Assembly: GCA_002725445.1 (NCBI GenBank)
Contig: PBPD01000059.1
Location: forward strand, 1 to 33,370
Reading direction: 5' to 3'
DNA: 33,370 nt
From: Rickettsiales bacterium
Lineage (GTDB): Bacteria; Pseudomonadota; Alphaproteobacteria; Rickettsiales; UBA3002
Shown: in pieces, positions 1 through 7,735 of the stretch
How the letters are laid out: each line of letters opens with the position of its first letter
Position numbering within the stretch: the stretch's first letter is position 1
Translations under genes and position numbers: made by a program
The notes under the pieces: generated by a model
Seen by the model: the letters and a program-made list of their open reading frames with translations, nothing else
Databases searched by the model: none
What the model was told of the DNA's origin: nothing

Positions 1-1
1 A

Positions 2-139
2 CCCATTCAGCCGAAAATGATGCATGCCGAAATGGCAATGTCAGCACGGAGCGCGGGCAGCATGGATGCTGTTAGCCCGCCCATGGGACAAATTAATGTG
101 ACTGGTCATGTCACCGTAACGTTTGAGTTGGAGCAGTAA
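2..139 (+). CDS. C-terminal end of a SIMPL-domain (DUF541) protein, partial
   Basis: Only the last 45 codons are present; the gene begins upstream of the window. The frame ends at TAA 137-139. The visible end reads MMHAEMAMSARS, then a short linker, then INVTGHVTVTFELEQ. This matches the usual end of SIMPL/DUF541 proteins, where an Ala/Met-rich helix is followed by a final beta strand ending VTVTFEL. Members of the family are mostly periplasmic or secreted proteins of poorly defined role. The stop lies 10 nt before the pdhC start, and the pdhC Shine-Dalgarno overlaps it, so co-transcription is possible. The assignment rests on a short tail. Confidence 0.6.
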   Translation, partial: PIQPKMMHAEMAMSARSAGSMDAVSPPMGQINVTGHVTVTFELEQ

Positions 140-149
140 GAGGAACGCT

Positions 150-1487
150 ATGCCCATAGAAATTACCATGCCCGCATTATCACCTACCATGGAAGAGGGA
201 AACCTCGCCAAATGGGTGAAAAAAGAAGGGGACACTATCAGCGCAGGTGATGTGATCGCCGAGATCGAAACCGATAAGGCTACCATGGAAGTGGAAGCCG
301 TGGATGAAGGTGTGCTGGGCAAAATTGTGGTGGCAGAAGGCACCGACAATGTGAAGGTGAACGAAGTGATCGCCCTTTTGTTGGAAGAAGGCGAAGACAA
401 AAAGGCGTTGGATGACTGGAAGCCAGCCAAGCCTGAGCCTAAGAAAACAGAAGCAGGCGATGGTGGCGAAGCGCAAACCAACGAGAAAGACGGTGCCGAC
501 AAGCAGGCGACCGAAGCTAAAGGTTATGGCACGGGCGGCGGTGCTCCGGTGTCGCAGGCAACCAAAGCGCCTGATGGGCCCGTGAAGCCAGAATCTGGCA
601 AAGCCACTGGCGCAGGCGAGGGCACAAAGGCCAGCCCGCTTGCCAAGCGCATCGCGGCTGATAACAGTATCGATCTTAGCCGTGTGTTGGGCACAGGCCC
701 GCATGGGCGCATTATCCGCGCAGACGTAGAAGAAGCGTTGTTGCGTGGCGGTGCAGGCGGTGGCAAGGTGACGCGTCATCCGGTTGATTTCTACAAAGTG
801 CCAAATTCGGGCATGCGTAAAACGGTGGCCAAGCGTCTGACCGAGTCGAAGCAGCAAATCCCCCATTTCTACCTGACGGTGGAATGTGAGATTGATGACA
901 TGATGACGGTGCGTAAGCAGCTGAATGGTGCCGCGCCTGAAGGCGAAGATGGTAAGCCTGCTTATAAAGTGTCGGTAAATGACATGGTGATCAAGGCAGT
1001 GGCCTGCGCCATGCGCGACAAGCCGGAATGCAATGCAAGCTGGTATGACGACGCGATTGTGCAATATAACAATGTCGATATTTCGGTGGCCGTTGCTATC
1101 GATGGTGGACTGATTACCCCAATCGTGAAGAATGCGGATCAGAAATCATTGCCGCAGATTTCAAATGAAATGAAATCACTGGCAGGACGTGCACGCAAAG
1201 GTGCCTTGCAGCCTGAGGAATATCAGGGCGGAGGCTTCAGCATTTCTAACCTCGGCATGTATGGCGTGCAGCAATTTGGGGCGATTGTGAATCCGCCGCA
1301 ATCCTGCATTCTGGCGGTAGGTGCTGGTGAAGAGAAAGTCGTGCGTCGCAACGGTGAATTTGCCGTAGTCAACGTGATGCGCGTGACCTTGTCGGTTGAC
1401 CACCGCGCCGTTGATGGCGCGCTGGGCGCCGAATTCCTGCAGGCTTTCAAACAATATATCGAGCAACCCGTGCTCATGTTTATCTAA
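150..1487 (+). CDS. pdhC: Pyruvate dehydrogenase complex E2, dihydrolipoamide acetyltransferase
   Basis: This is the E2 core of pyruvate dehydrogenase. It transfers the acetyl group from lipoyl-lysine to CoA in the cytoplasm. The 445-residue protein has an N-terminal lipoyl domain with the modified lysine at K43 in ETDKATMEVE. A charged Ala/Pro/Gly/Lys linker (about residues 85-165) follows. Next comes a peripheral-subunit-binding domain containing ASPLAKRIAA and GTGPHGRI, then the catalytic acetyltransferase domain ending with the active-site motif DHRAVDG (H418, D422). The start at 150 is preferred because AAGAGGA lies at 138-144 and the lipoyl domain begins MPIEITMP; a longer upstream frame would add nine non-homologous residues. 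The lpd gene follows after 16 nt, so the two form an operon. The E1 genes are not in the window. The lipoyl and PDH-type linker features favour PDH over 2-oxoglutarate dehydrogenase. Confidence 0.95.
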   Translation: MPIEITMPALSPTMEEGNLAKWVKKEGDTISAGDVIAEIETDKATMEVEAVDEGVLGKIVVAEGTDNVKVNEVIALLLEEGEDKKALDDWKPAKPEPKKTEAGDGGEAQTNEKDGADKQATEAKGYGTGGGAPVSQATKAPDGPVKPESGKATGAGEGTKASPLAKRIAADNSIDLSRVLGTGPHGRIIRADVEEALLRGGAGGGKVTRHPVDFYKVPNSGMRKTVAKRLTESKQQIPHFYLTVECEIDDMMTVRKQLNGAAPEGEDGKPAYKVSVNDMVIKAVACAMRDKPECNASWYDDAIVQYNNVDISVAVAIDGGLITPIVKNADQKSLPQISNEMKSLAGRARKGALQPEEYQGGGFSISNLGMYGVQQFGAIVNPPQSCILAVGAGEEKVVRRNGEFAVVNVMRVTLSVDHRAVDGALGAEFLQAFKQYIEQPVLMFI

Positions 1488-1503
1488 ATATATCGAGGCG
1501 ATT

Positions 1504-2910
1504 ATGGAACAGGCAAAACACGATATTGTGATCATTGGTGGTGGCCCGGGTGGCTATGTGGCAGCGATCCGCGCGGCACAGCTGGGTATGGATGTGGCGT
1601 TGGTGGAGCGTGAGCATTTGGGTGGTATCTGCCTGAACTGGGGCTGTATTCCAACCAAGGCGCTGCTGCGCTCGTCGGAGATTCACCATCTGTTACATAA
1701 TCTGGATGAGTATGGATTCTCGGCAGAGAATATCAAAGTCGATTTCAAAAAAGTCGTGAAGCGTTCGCGCGATGTGTCGGCGCAATTGACGCAAGGCGTC
1801 AAAGGCCTGATGAAGAAAAACAAAGTGAAAGTCTATGACGGACACGGCGCACTGGCTGGCAAAGGCAAAGTGTCGGTGAGTGACGAGGACAAAAAGAAAA
1901 TTGCCGAGTTGAGTGCGGAGCATATTATTTTGGCGACGGGCGCGCGTGCGCGCAGCTTGCCAGGGCTGGAGCCAGATGGTGATCTGGTATGGACGTATAA
2001 GGAAGCACTGGTGCCAGAAAAAATGCCAAAATCGCTGTTGGTCATCGGCTCTGGTGCGATCGGGTCGGAGTTTGCAAGCTTCTATCTGAATATGGGCGCT
2101 AAAGTGACCCTGGTGGAAGTGATGGATCGCATCCTGCCAGTGGAAGACGAGGAAGTGTCGAAGTTTGTGCGCAAGCAGTTTGAAGCGCAAGGCATGGATG
2201 TGAAGACCAAAACCACCGTTACGGGACTGGATAAGGGCAAGTCGAATGTGACCGCGACCCTGAAAGGTGAAGACGGCAAGGAAGTGAAACAAAAATTTGA
2301 TAAGGTGATTCTGGCCGTTGGTATTGTGGGCAATACCGAGCATATTGGGCTGGAAGGCACTAAGGTGAAGGTTGAGAAAAGCCATATCATCGTAGATGAA
2401 TGGTGCCAGACCCATGAGCAGGGTGTTTACGCGATTGGTGATCTGACAGGCGCACCGTGGCTGGCGCACAAAGCGAGCCACGAGGGCGTGATCTGCGTGG
2501 AGAAAATTGCGGGTGAGAAACATGTGCATCCGCTGAAAGTTGAGAATATTCCCGGCTGTACCTATTGCCGCCCGCAGGTGGCAAGCGTGGGCATGACCGA
2601 GGCAAAAGCCAAAGAAGCGGGCTATGACGTGAAAGTGGGACGCTTCCAGTTTATCGGTAATGGTAAGGCGATTGCATTGGGTGAGCCGGAAGGGTTTGTG
2701 AAAACCGTGTTCGATGCCAAAACCGGTGAAATGCTGGGCGCGCACATGGTGGGTGCCGAAGTGACCGAGATGATTCAGGGCTACGGCATTGCCAAAACGC
2801 TGGAAGGTACCGAGCTAGATCTGATGCACACGGTCTTCCCACACCCAACTCTGTCTGAGATGATGCATGAGAGCGTGTTAGACGCTTACGGCAAGGTTGT
2901 GCATATGTAG
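1504..2910 (+). CDS. lpd: Dihydrolipoyl dehydrogenase (E3)
   Basis: This flavoprotein reoxidises dihydrolipoamide on E2 and passes electrons to NAD+. The protein has 468 residues, normal for the family. It has an FAD dinucleotide fold at the N-terminus (GGGPGG, 12-17), the redox-active disulfide C43/C48 in GICLNWGCIPTK, an NAD-binding GSGAIGSEF motif near residue 182, a second FAD motif ending in YAIGDLTG, and the C-terminal dimer domain with the His-Glu dyad H447/E452 in FPHPTLSE. The ATG at 1504 gives the exact family N-terminus, MEQAKHDIVIIGGG; a longer open frame back to 1396 overlaps pdhC and is not credible. A weak GAGG lies at 1494-1497. It sits directly downstream of pdhC, so it is the PDH-associated E3. 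Confidence 0.96.
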   Translation: MEQAKHDIVIIGGGPGGYVAAIRAAQLGMDVALVEREHLGGICLNWGCIPTKALLRSSEIHHLLHNLDEYGFSAENIKVDFKKVVKRSRDVSAQLTQGVKGLMKKNKVKVYDGHGALAGKGKVSVSDEDKKKIAELSAEHIILATGARARSLPGLEPDGDLVWTYKEALVPEKMPKSLLVIGSGAIGSEFASFYLNMGAKVTLVEVMDRILPVEDEEVSKFVRKQFEAQGMDVKTKTTVTGLDKGKSNVTATLKGEDGKEVKQKFDKVILAVGIVGNTEHIGLEGTKVKVEKSHIIVDEWCQTHEQGVYAIGDLTGAPWLAHKASHEGVICVEKIAGEKHVHPLKVENIPGCTYCRPQVASVGMTEAKAKEAGYDVKVGRFQFIGNGKAIALGEPEGFVKTVFDAKTGEMLGAHMVGAEVTEMIQGYGIAKTLEGTELDLMHTVFPHPTLSEMMHESVLDAYGKVVHM

Positions 2911-2926
2911 TAGCACTGCGCGTAAA

Positions 2927-2948
2927 CATATGCTATATATAGTATATG
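2927..2948. repeat. 22-bp near-perfect palindrome covering a start codon
   Basis: The sequence from CATATG (2927) to TATATG (2948) is an inverted repeat with a single mismatched pair (2932 against 2943). Its centre is the AT-only tract CTATATATAG. The right arm ends exactly on the ATG (2946-2948) of the next gene. It could be an operator for a dimeric repressor, or it could form an mRNA hairpin that hides the start. It shares the 11-mer GCTATATATAG with a second palindrome at 12204-12219. Confidence 0.5.
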
Positions 2949-3623
2949 CATGCGCGTCCTATCTTCTTTAAGTCGGTATACTCGGAAGACGAGCTGGACG
3001 ATTGCTTTGACGAATTAATGTCAGCAGCCATCGATGAGCAAGACAAGATAGAGATTGCCTGCCTTATTCAATATTTCGCGATTTTGAAATACCATGAGCA
3101 TTTTCACCTGCCGGTAGATTTTATTAAGAACCGACAAGGCGAAGGCCCGGACTTCACGATATGCAATGGCAGCTTGTTTGGCGTTGAGATGACCAAGGCG
3201 ACCACGGCCGATTATCAGGTCTGGCTGAAGAAAAGCCTCAATTATCGCCCTATCAAAAGCCTGCAGGACTACCAGGAACACCGCCCAGAGCAACGGGTGA
3301 GTGATCTGGCGATGGTGCGCGTGCAAAAGAAAAATTACAAAATACAGAATTATTTCTATGCCGTGCCCGAGATGGAATATTGCGATTTGGTGCTGGAAGA
3401 AGACGGTGATTGTTGCATGCATACCGAGGTGCTGATGGACATGCTGCAACAGAAGATTGGCAAGCTGCGCTACCAGAAGTTTCGCAAAATCTCGATGATT
3501 TCCGGCTCGATATTATATTATGCGATTAACACATGCGACGCCGCGATACTGCCAGCCCCAGTGGTCACCGCACCACCTTTGAGCGGGGGCGTAACACATG
3601 CGAATCTTAGCCTTGTGAGGTAG
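2946..3623 (+). CDS. Unrecognised protein with a PD-(D/E)xK nuclease-like motif
   Basis: I do not recognise the family. The 225-residue protein is soluble, with no signal peptide or membrane segment. It is mostly charged, with a helical first 60 residues. Residues 66-86 read GEGPDF, a short loop, then FGVEMTKAT. D69 on a P-D step, followed by a hydrophobic strand ending E81-x-x-K84, resembles the core of PD-(D/E)xK nucleases, where a similar GPDF/EVT pattern is common. This is an inference from motif shape. The last 40 residues are low in conserved features. No Shine-Dalgarno is visible, and the ATG sits within a palindrome. The gene lies 35 nt after lpd, and its 3' end overlaps convergent coq9 by 17 nt. 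It could be a remnant of a restriction or defence gene, but no methylase or partner is adjacent. Confidence 0.55.
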   Translation: MHARPIFFKSVYSEDELDDCFDELMSAAIDEQDKIEIACLIQYFAILKYHEHFHLPVDFIKNRQGEGPDFTICNGSLFGVEMTKATTADYQVWLKKSLNYRPIKSLQDYQEHRPEQRVSDLAMVRVQKKNYKIQNYFYAVPEMEYCDLVLEEDGDCCMHTEVLMDMLQQKIGKLRYQKFRKISMISGSILYYAINTCDAAILPAPVVTAPPLSGGVTHANLSLVR

Positions 3624-4272
3624 GCGCCGCCTTTGCTTTGAATTGTTCAAAAGGTGCCCAATTCGTCAAATCGCGGGCTTTGGCTTTCAGCTTTTCTATC
3701 TGCATAACATCACTGATGCGGCGATGCAGGAAGGCCTCGGTTTCTTCCAGATTGTCTGAATGATCATCGAGCCAGACATACATCGTGCTCATATACACTT
3801 TAGAGAGCAACATGCGCTTGGTGTAAAAGTTGAAGTCGGTCGACTGGTCGCCAGCCGCATGCCACATGGCATCTACTGTACGGTAAAGCGAGCGCATGCC
3901 ACGCCCTGCATTCCAGGGCATGGAATAAACGGCTAGCCCACGGCGTACGGCTTCACGGTTCTCGCTATGTTGGCGAAGGCGCACCATAACGGCAGTCGCA
4001 ATGCGTTCGCGTATTTTCATTTCAGACAATGCGTACTCGTTCTGGAGTGTTTCCAGCATGGTGTCATCTGCGCGTTTGGTAAAAAATTCCAACGCATCGA
4101 TAGCGCCATCAGGGAATACGCGGCGTACGTCCTCGGGGCTTAGGCCTGCATCTTCAGCGCCACGGTTAAGCGCCCGCATGCTCCAGCCATCAAAAGCGAT
4201 ATGCGGTAGCGATGCATCCAGAATGGTCTGCTGCGTCTCAGTAATGGGATCGGTTGCTGTTTTTTCTGCCAT
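3607..4272 (-). CDS. coq9: COQ9 family protein, ubiquinone biosynthesis accessory factor
   Basis: COQ9-family proteins have a TetR-like fold that binds lipids. They help the COQ7 hydroxylation step of ubiquinone synthesis. The 221-residue protein shows a helix-turn-helix-like N-terminus (ILDASLPHIAFDGWS..ALNRGAEDAGLS) and the family's C-terminal signature FNFYTKRMLL, VYMSTMYVWLDD and FLHRRISDVMQIEKLKA. Length and motif order match alphaproteobacterial members. The nearest gene upstream on the same strand is the histidine kinase at 4309-5667, with a 36-nt gap, so the two may share a transcript. The 3' end overlaps the converging gene at 2946-3623 by 17 nt. The usual neighbour rpsU is not here. 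Confidence 0.88.
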   Translation of the reverse strand: MAEKTATDPITETQQTILDASLPHIAFDGWSMRALNRGAEDAGLSPEDVRRVFPDGAIDALEFFTKRADDTMLETLQNEYALSEMKIRERIATAVMVRLRQHSENREAVRRGLAVYSMPWNAGRGMRSLYRTVDAMWHAAGDQSTDFNFYTKRMLLSKVYMSTMYVWLDDHSDNLEETEAFLHRRISDVMQIEKLKAKARDLTNWAPFEQFKAKAAPTSQG

Positions 4273-4308
4273 ATCCCAAAAATAGTGCAGCCCATGGCAG
4301 AAGTAAAG

Positions 4309-5667
4309 CTATGCCGCGACGGCCTGACGAATTTTATCTTTGGTTTTGATGCGTGCAGACAGGCTGATCACCCGGTCTTTTGGCAGCATAACAGAGGCTT
4401 CGGTGCCTTTTTTGGTGCTGGTGATGCTGAGTGTTCCCTCATGCAGCGCGGTTAATTCGCGTGCGAGTGCCAGTCCGATGCCAATACCCTCAGATTCGGC
4501 CTGATAGTAAGATTGATCGGAGCTCAACGCCTCTTGAATGCTGCGCAATTTGGCGCTCGCAATGCCGCTGCCTGAATCGCAGACACGGAAAATAAAACGC
4601 CCGCGCCCGTCAATGTCGCCCTCAATAGCAATTTCATCGCCCTCGCTGCTATGCTCGATAGCATTGGCCAGCAAGTTGCTCAGGCAATGGGTTAACTTGA
4701 TACGGTCAGCACGCAACACCACCGCACGTTTGGCAAGCTCATTGCGCAAGCTGACCTGTTTGCTGAAAGCGGCGTGCGAGTGCATTTCGATCGCGGCATT
4801 CACAATGTCATTCACGTTAACGGGCAAATCATGCAATTCCATGCGCCCTACATCCATATTGGCGAGTTCTAACAGGTCGTTTACCCGGCTGAGCAGCAGG
4901 GTGCCGCTTTCCTGAATATTTTCAACATATTCGCTATAGGCCGCATTGTTCAATTTGCCAAACACTTCGGACTGGATCATCTGAGTGAAGCCAAGGATAG
5001 CATTGAGTGGGGTGCGTAGTTCGTGGCTCATGTTGGCGAGGAATTTAGAACGCGATTGCTCCGCCACGCGGCTGGCCGTTTGCGCTTGGTGCATGTCTTG
5101 CTGCACCTGCATATCGCTATCGATATTGCGCACAATCATGCCCAGACAACCATCATTATTGGCATGCTGCGCGGCGGGGACAAATTGCAGATTAAACCAG
5201 CTCCACGTCTCATCGCCATTGGCCATCTGAATCTGTATGTCATTTGGCAGGCCACTATGGCGAATGGAGCCTGTTCCGACGAATTGCTCCAACGCATTGA
5301 ACAGTTTGTTATGATAATCCGGGTGAATAAAGTCGAACCAGCCGGTGCCGTCGCATACATCTTTGGACAGGCGTGTGATATGCTCCCAGTTTTGAGAATG
5401 GTAGACGCAGCCCTCTATCGGGTGCCATACGCACATGGCCTGATTGCTATGCTCAAGCAATAGCGACTCATAGCCAATATCAATGGACGCGTCGCCCATC
5501 GCTGGCGGTTGAGGTGCTGCGCTTTGCTGCTCGGAGTTGTTCACTGTCACAGCGCTGCGCGACGAAGGTGCGCAAGCCTGCTGCTGAAAATCCAATAATT
5601 GCTTATAGTATTCCTGCCATAACAGCCAATACATAGTCCACATACCCAACGTTAAAAGTTCAAACAC
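4309..5667 (-). CDS. Orphan PAS-type sensor histidine kinase
   Basis: This 452-residue protein is a two-component sensor kinase without a receiver domain and without an adjacent response regulator. The first 30 residues are aromatic-rich (MWTMYWLLWQEYYKQLL), then comes a Ser/Gln/Pro-rich linker. A PAS/PAC fold spans about 65-185: MCVWHPIEGCVYHSQNW, then FDFIHPDY, ending GMIVRNIDSD. A dimerisation/phosphoacceptor helix follows, with H215 in ANMSHELRTPLNA. The ATPase domain has an N box (NLLANAIEHS, N335), a G1 box DSGSG (364-368) and a G2 box GIGIGLALA. It looks cytoplasmic: the N-terminal hydrophobic stretch is too short and polar-interrupted for a confident membrane span. The PAS ligand cannot be inferred. 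A TATAAT lies about 57 nt upstream of the start. Confidence 0.9.
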   Translation of the reverse strand: MFELLTLGMWTMYWLLWQEYYKQLLDFQQQACAPSSRSAVTVNNSEQQSAAPQPPAMGDASIDIGYESLLLEHSNQAMCVWHPIEGCVYHSQNWEHITRLSKDVCDGTGWFDFIHPDYHNKLFNALEQFVGTGSIRHSGLPNDIQIQMANGDETWSWFNLQFVPAAQHANNDGCLGMIVRNIDSDMQVQQDMHQAQTASRVAEQSRSKFLANMSHELRTPLNAILGFTQMIQSEVFGKLNNAAYSEYVENIQESGTLLLSRVNDLLELANMDVGRMELHDLPVNVNDIVNAAIEMHSHAAFSKQVSLRNELAKRAVVLRADRIKLTHCLSNLLANAIEHSSEGDEIAIEGDIDGRGRFIFRVCDSGSGIASAKLRSIQEALSSDQSYYQAESEGIGIGLALARELTALHEGTLSITSTKKGTEASVMLPKDRVISLSARIKTKDKIRQAVAA

Positions 5668-5723
5668 GCTTGCCGGGATTGTGGATAATCCAACTAGTCT
5701 TTTTTATTTTTTATATTTTTACG

Positions 5724-5729
5724 ATTATA
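5724..5729 (-). promoter_or_regulatory. Candidate -10 box for the orphan histidine kinase
   Basis: On the minus strand this hexamer is a perfect TATAAT, followed downstream by a very A-rich leader of about 50 nt before the kinase ATG at 5667. The hexamer 17 nt upstream (TTATTG) is a poor -35 match. The surrounding 165-nt gap (5668-5832) also holds an AT-rich imperfect inverted repeat next to the grxC stop, and nothing else recognisable. Confidence 0.4.
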
Positions 5730-5832
5730 GGCGACAATAGGCGGGGCAATAAAGCCTGTCGCATTCGCTAAGGCGCGCCAGACTGGTATAGCCAGCAAAG
5801 CCCCCATTATTCGTGATAATTATGCCACATAA

Positions 5833-6099
5833 TTAACCGTCAGAGGCTTCCAAAAGCGGGTCTAGCTCGCCTTTACGCTCAAGCGCCGCCAGATCGTCAT
5901 AACCGCCTACATGGGTGCCGTTGATGAAAATTTGCGGAACGGTACGCATGCCCCCCGTCAGATCCATCATTTTTTGACGCTCTGTCGGATCACTCACATC
6001 CTGCTCATCAATTGCGTCGTAGCCTTTGCCTTTCAGCAATTGCTTGGCACGTACGCAATACGGACAGATAGGAGTGGTATACATTACAATGTTACTCAT
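5833..6099 (-). CDS. grxC: Glutaredoxin 3 (GrxC)
   Basis: This small cytoplasmic thiol-disulfide oxidoreductase uses glutathione to reduce protein disulfides. At 88 residues it has normal length. The dithiol active site is C12-P-Y-C15, the cis-proline motif TVP is at 53-55, and the glutathione-binding GGYDDL is at 65-70. The FINGTHVGG strand is typical of the GrxC class. It is the last gene of a minus-strand run, 42 nt downstream of the GST-fold gene. Co-transcription with that gene would group two glutathione-type proteins. Confidence 0.95.
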   Translation of the reverse strand: MSNIVMYTTPICPYCVRAKQLLKGKGYDAIDEQDVSDPTERQKMMDLTGGMRTVPQIFINGTHVGGYDDLAALERKGELDPLLEASDG

Positions 6100-6141
6100 A
6101 CCTTATATTTAGTCCTCTTATGATCGATGACAAGTCTTAGA

Positions 6142-6810
6142 TTAGAAATCTGGGTCGTTATAATGCGCGGGCGGACGGAAGCCGGTGACGCGGTCTTCCA
6201 GAATAGTGCGGAAAGCAGGGCGCGATTTGATCAGCGCATACCAATCTTTGGTGGCTGGCTGGTGCTCCCACGGCACATCGCCCAGATAATCCAGACAGGA
6301 AAGATAGGATGCGGCATTAATGTCGGCCAGCGTGAGATAATCACCTGCCAGCCAGTTGCGATTGTTGAGCAGGTGCGCGATATAGTCCATATGAAACTTA
6401 ATGTTGGTTTTACCCGCGCGTATTGCCTCGGAATTCGGTTCGCCATAGCCCATCAGGCGTTTGAATACCTTCTCAAACAGAATATTCTGCGCCACCTCGT
6501 GGTCAAACTTGGTGTTGAACCAGTCAATGATGCGGCGTACTTCGGCCTTTTCTTCGCCCGAGCCACCGAAAAACTGAATGTCAGGATAGGTTTCTTCCAG
6601 AAATTCACTGATGGCATAGCTGCCACACAAAACTGCGCCTTTTTCTTCGAGCAGTACCGGCACTTCACCCGCTGGATTCAGCCGAAAGAACTCACGGCGG
6701 CGTAGCCATATATCTTCTTCCACGAGCTCATAATCGAGCTCTTTTTCTGTCAGCATCAGCCGTACGGTGCGGCAGGCTGGCGACAATGGAGTGTGATACA
6801 GGGTACGCAT
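6142..6810 (-). CDS. fzlA: Glutathione S-transferase-fold protein, probable FzlA-type division factor
   Basis: The 222-residue protein has a GST N-terminal thioredoxin-like domain (LYHTPLSPACRTVRLMLTEK, then NPAGEVPVLLEE and the glutathione-site-like GSYAISEFLEE). A helical C-terminal domain contains LAGDYLTLADINAASYLS. It ends GFRPPAHYNDPDF, a tail I associate with the alphaproteobacterial GST-like family that includes Caulobacter FzlA. FzlA binds FtsZ filaments and is needed for constriction rather than for glutathione chemistry. The FzlA assignment is an inference from family resemblance; membership of the GST superfamily is certain. It lies between the DUF1189 gene (55 nt upstream) and grxC. 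Confidence 0.75.
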   Translation of the reverse strand: MRTLYHTPLSPACRTVRLMLTEKELDYELVEEDIWLRRREFFRLNPAGEVPVLLEEKGAVLCGSYAISEFLEETYPDIQFFGGSGEEKAEVRRIIDWFNTKFDHEVAQNILFEKVFKRLMGYGEPNSEAIRAGKTNIKFHMDYIAHLLNNRNWLAGDYLTLADINAASYLSCLDYLGDVPWEHQPATKDWYALIKSRPAFRTILEDRVTGFRPPAHYNDPDF

Positions 6811-6865
6811 AGCAGATATTCTACCTTAAAAAATCGGAGCATTGATGTAGCAGAGTAGGGGCTGC

Positions 6866-7726
6866 TCAATCAACGAATTTTTGTTTAACCGACCATACTG
6901 CAAAGAACATGAAAACAACAGCCAATACAATATACACGCTCACTTCTGTGCCTTCGCCAATGGCTGCGGTTTTGCCTATATTGATGACGATAGGAGGTGT
7001 CAGCGCATAAGCGGCCAGCCGCACCGAATGATGATATAACAACGGTGTGCTGAGTATGAGAGCGATTAATTTGCCGAACAAACCGAGCAGTAATGCCTGA
7101 ATAATCCAGATCACGAAAAATAGCGCCAGGCAAACCACCCAAATGGTTGCACCAATAGTCGCAAGCAGGAGCACGATATTTTCATTGAGCCAGCTGAGTG
7201 TGACGCTGATAACTTGTTTTGCTAGGTTGTTATCAAAATAGATAGAGTTTAGCGCTGGGTCTGAATCATTGATGTCCTGATAGTAAAAGACCTGAGCGCC
7301 GTTACTTTTACGCATCAAGATCTCGCGCTCTGTGAAAAGCAAGAATGCATTTGTGTCTTGCATGCTGGTGATTTGTCCCGTTGTGTCGATCACAGCAAGC
7401 GTATATTTTTCCTCGTTTTCGTCGGCGCTGAGGTTGATTGCGTAGGGCATCTCTACTTGTGTTTGCAGGGCGCCGTCCTGAATAACCAGCGGCGGTATCT
7501 GAGCGGCAATTTCATACAGCACGGTTTCTGCTTTGCTGTTGCTAAGCTCCTGAGTAGCGGTTAAGCCGCCATAAATCATGTAAAGCACGTAGGCCGTGAT
7601 CAGCGTCACAAGCAATAAGGCCAGCTTGAACAGATACATCAGGCCAAGTCCCTCGGGGCGCCCATGCACTTCGCGGTAGAAGCTGGGGTCAAAGAAACTG
7701 CGGGGAATAGCGGTGAAAACAGACAT
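6866..7726 (-). CDS. DUF1189-family membrane protein
   Basis: This 286-residue multi-pass inner-membrane protein belongs to a family of unknown function. The N-terminus IPRSFFDPSFYREV matches the DUF1189 opening pattern. One membrane segment lies near 33-53. A soluble, probably extracytoplasmic domain (about 55-180) contains the family's QIPPLVIQDGAL. Four or so further hydrophobic segments follow (about 183-213, 215-232, 238-252 and 264-281). The start is supported by AGGAG about 7 nt upstream. It begins 9 nt after the stop of the NDUFA9-like gene, so the two form an operon. No catalytic motif was seen. Confidence 0.8.
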   Translation of the reverse strand: MSVFTAIPRSFFDPSFYREVHGRPEGLGLMYLFKLALLLVTLITAYVLYMIYGGLTATQELSNSKAETVLYEIAAQIPPLVIQDGALQTQVEMPYAINLSADENEEKYTLAVIDTTGQITSMQDTNAFLLFTEREILMRKSNGAQVFYYQDINDSDPALNSIYFDNNLAKQVISVTLSWLNENIVLLLATIGATIWVVCLALFFVIWIIQALLLGLFGKLIALILSTPLLYHHSVRLAAYALTPPIVINIGKTAAIGEGTEVSVYIVLAVVFMFFAVWSVKQKFVD

Positions 7727-7735
7727 GGCGAGCTC

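Noticed and set aside
180..2745. Long antisense reading frames opposite pdhC and lpd (294 and 350 codons)
   Set aside because: They lie wholly opposite well-supported genes, have no recognisable domain, and are rich in His, Phe and Arg as expected from mirrored codon bias.
5816..5836. AT-rich inverted repeat at the grxC stop as a terminator
   Set aside because: The stem is AT-only with a mismatch, and no T-run follows on the grxC strand.
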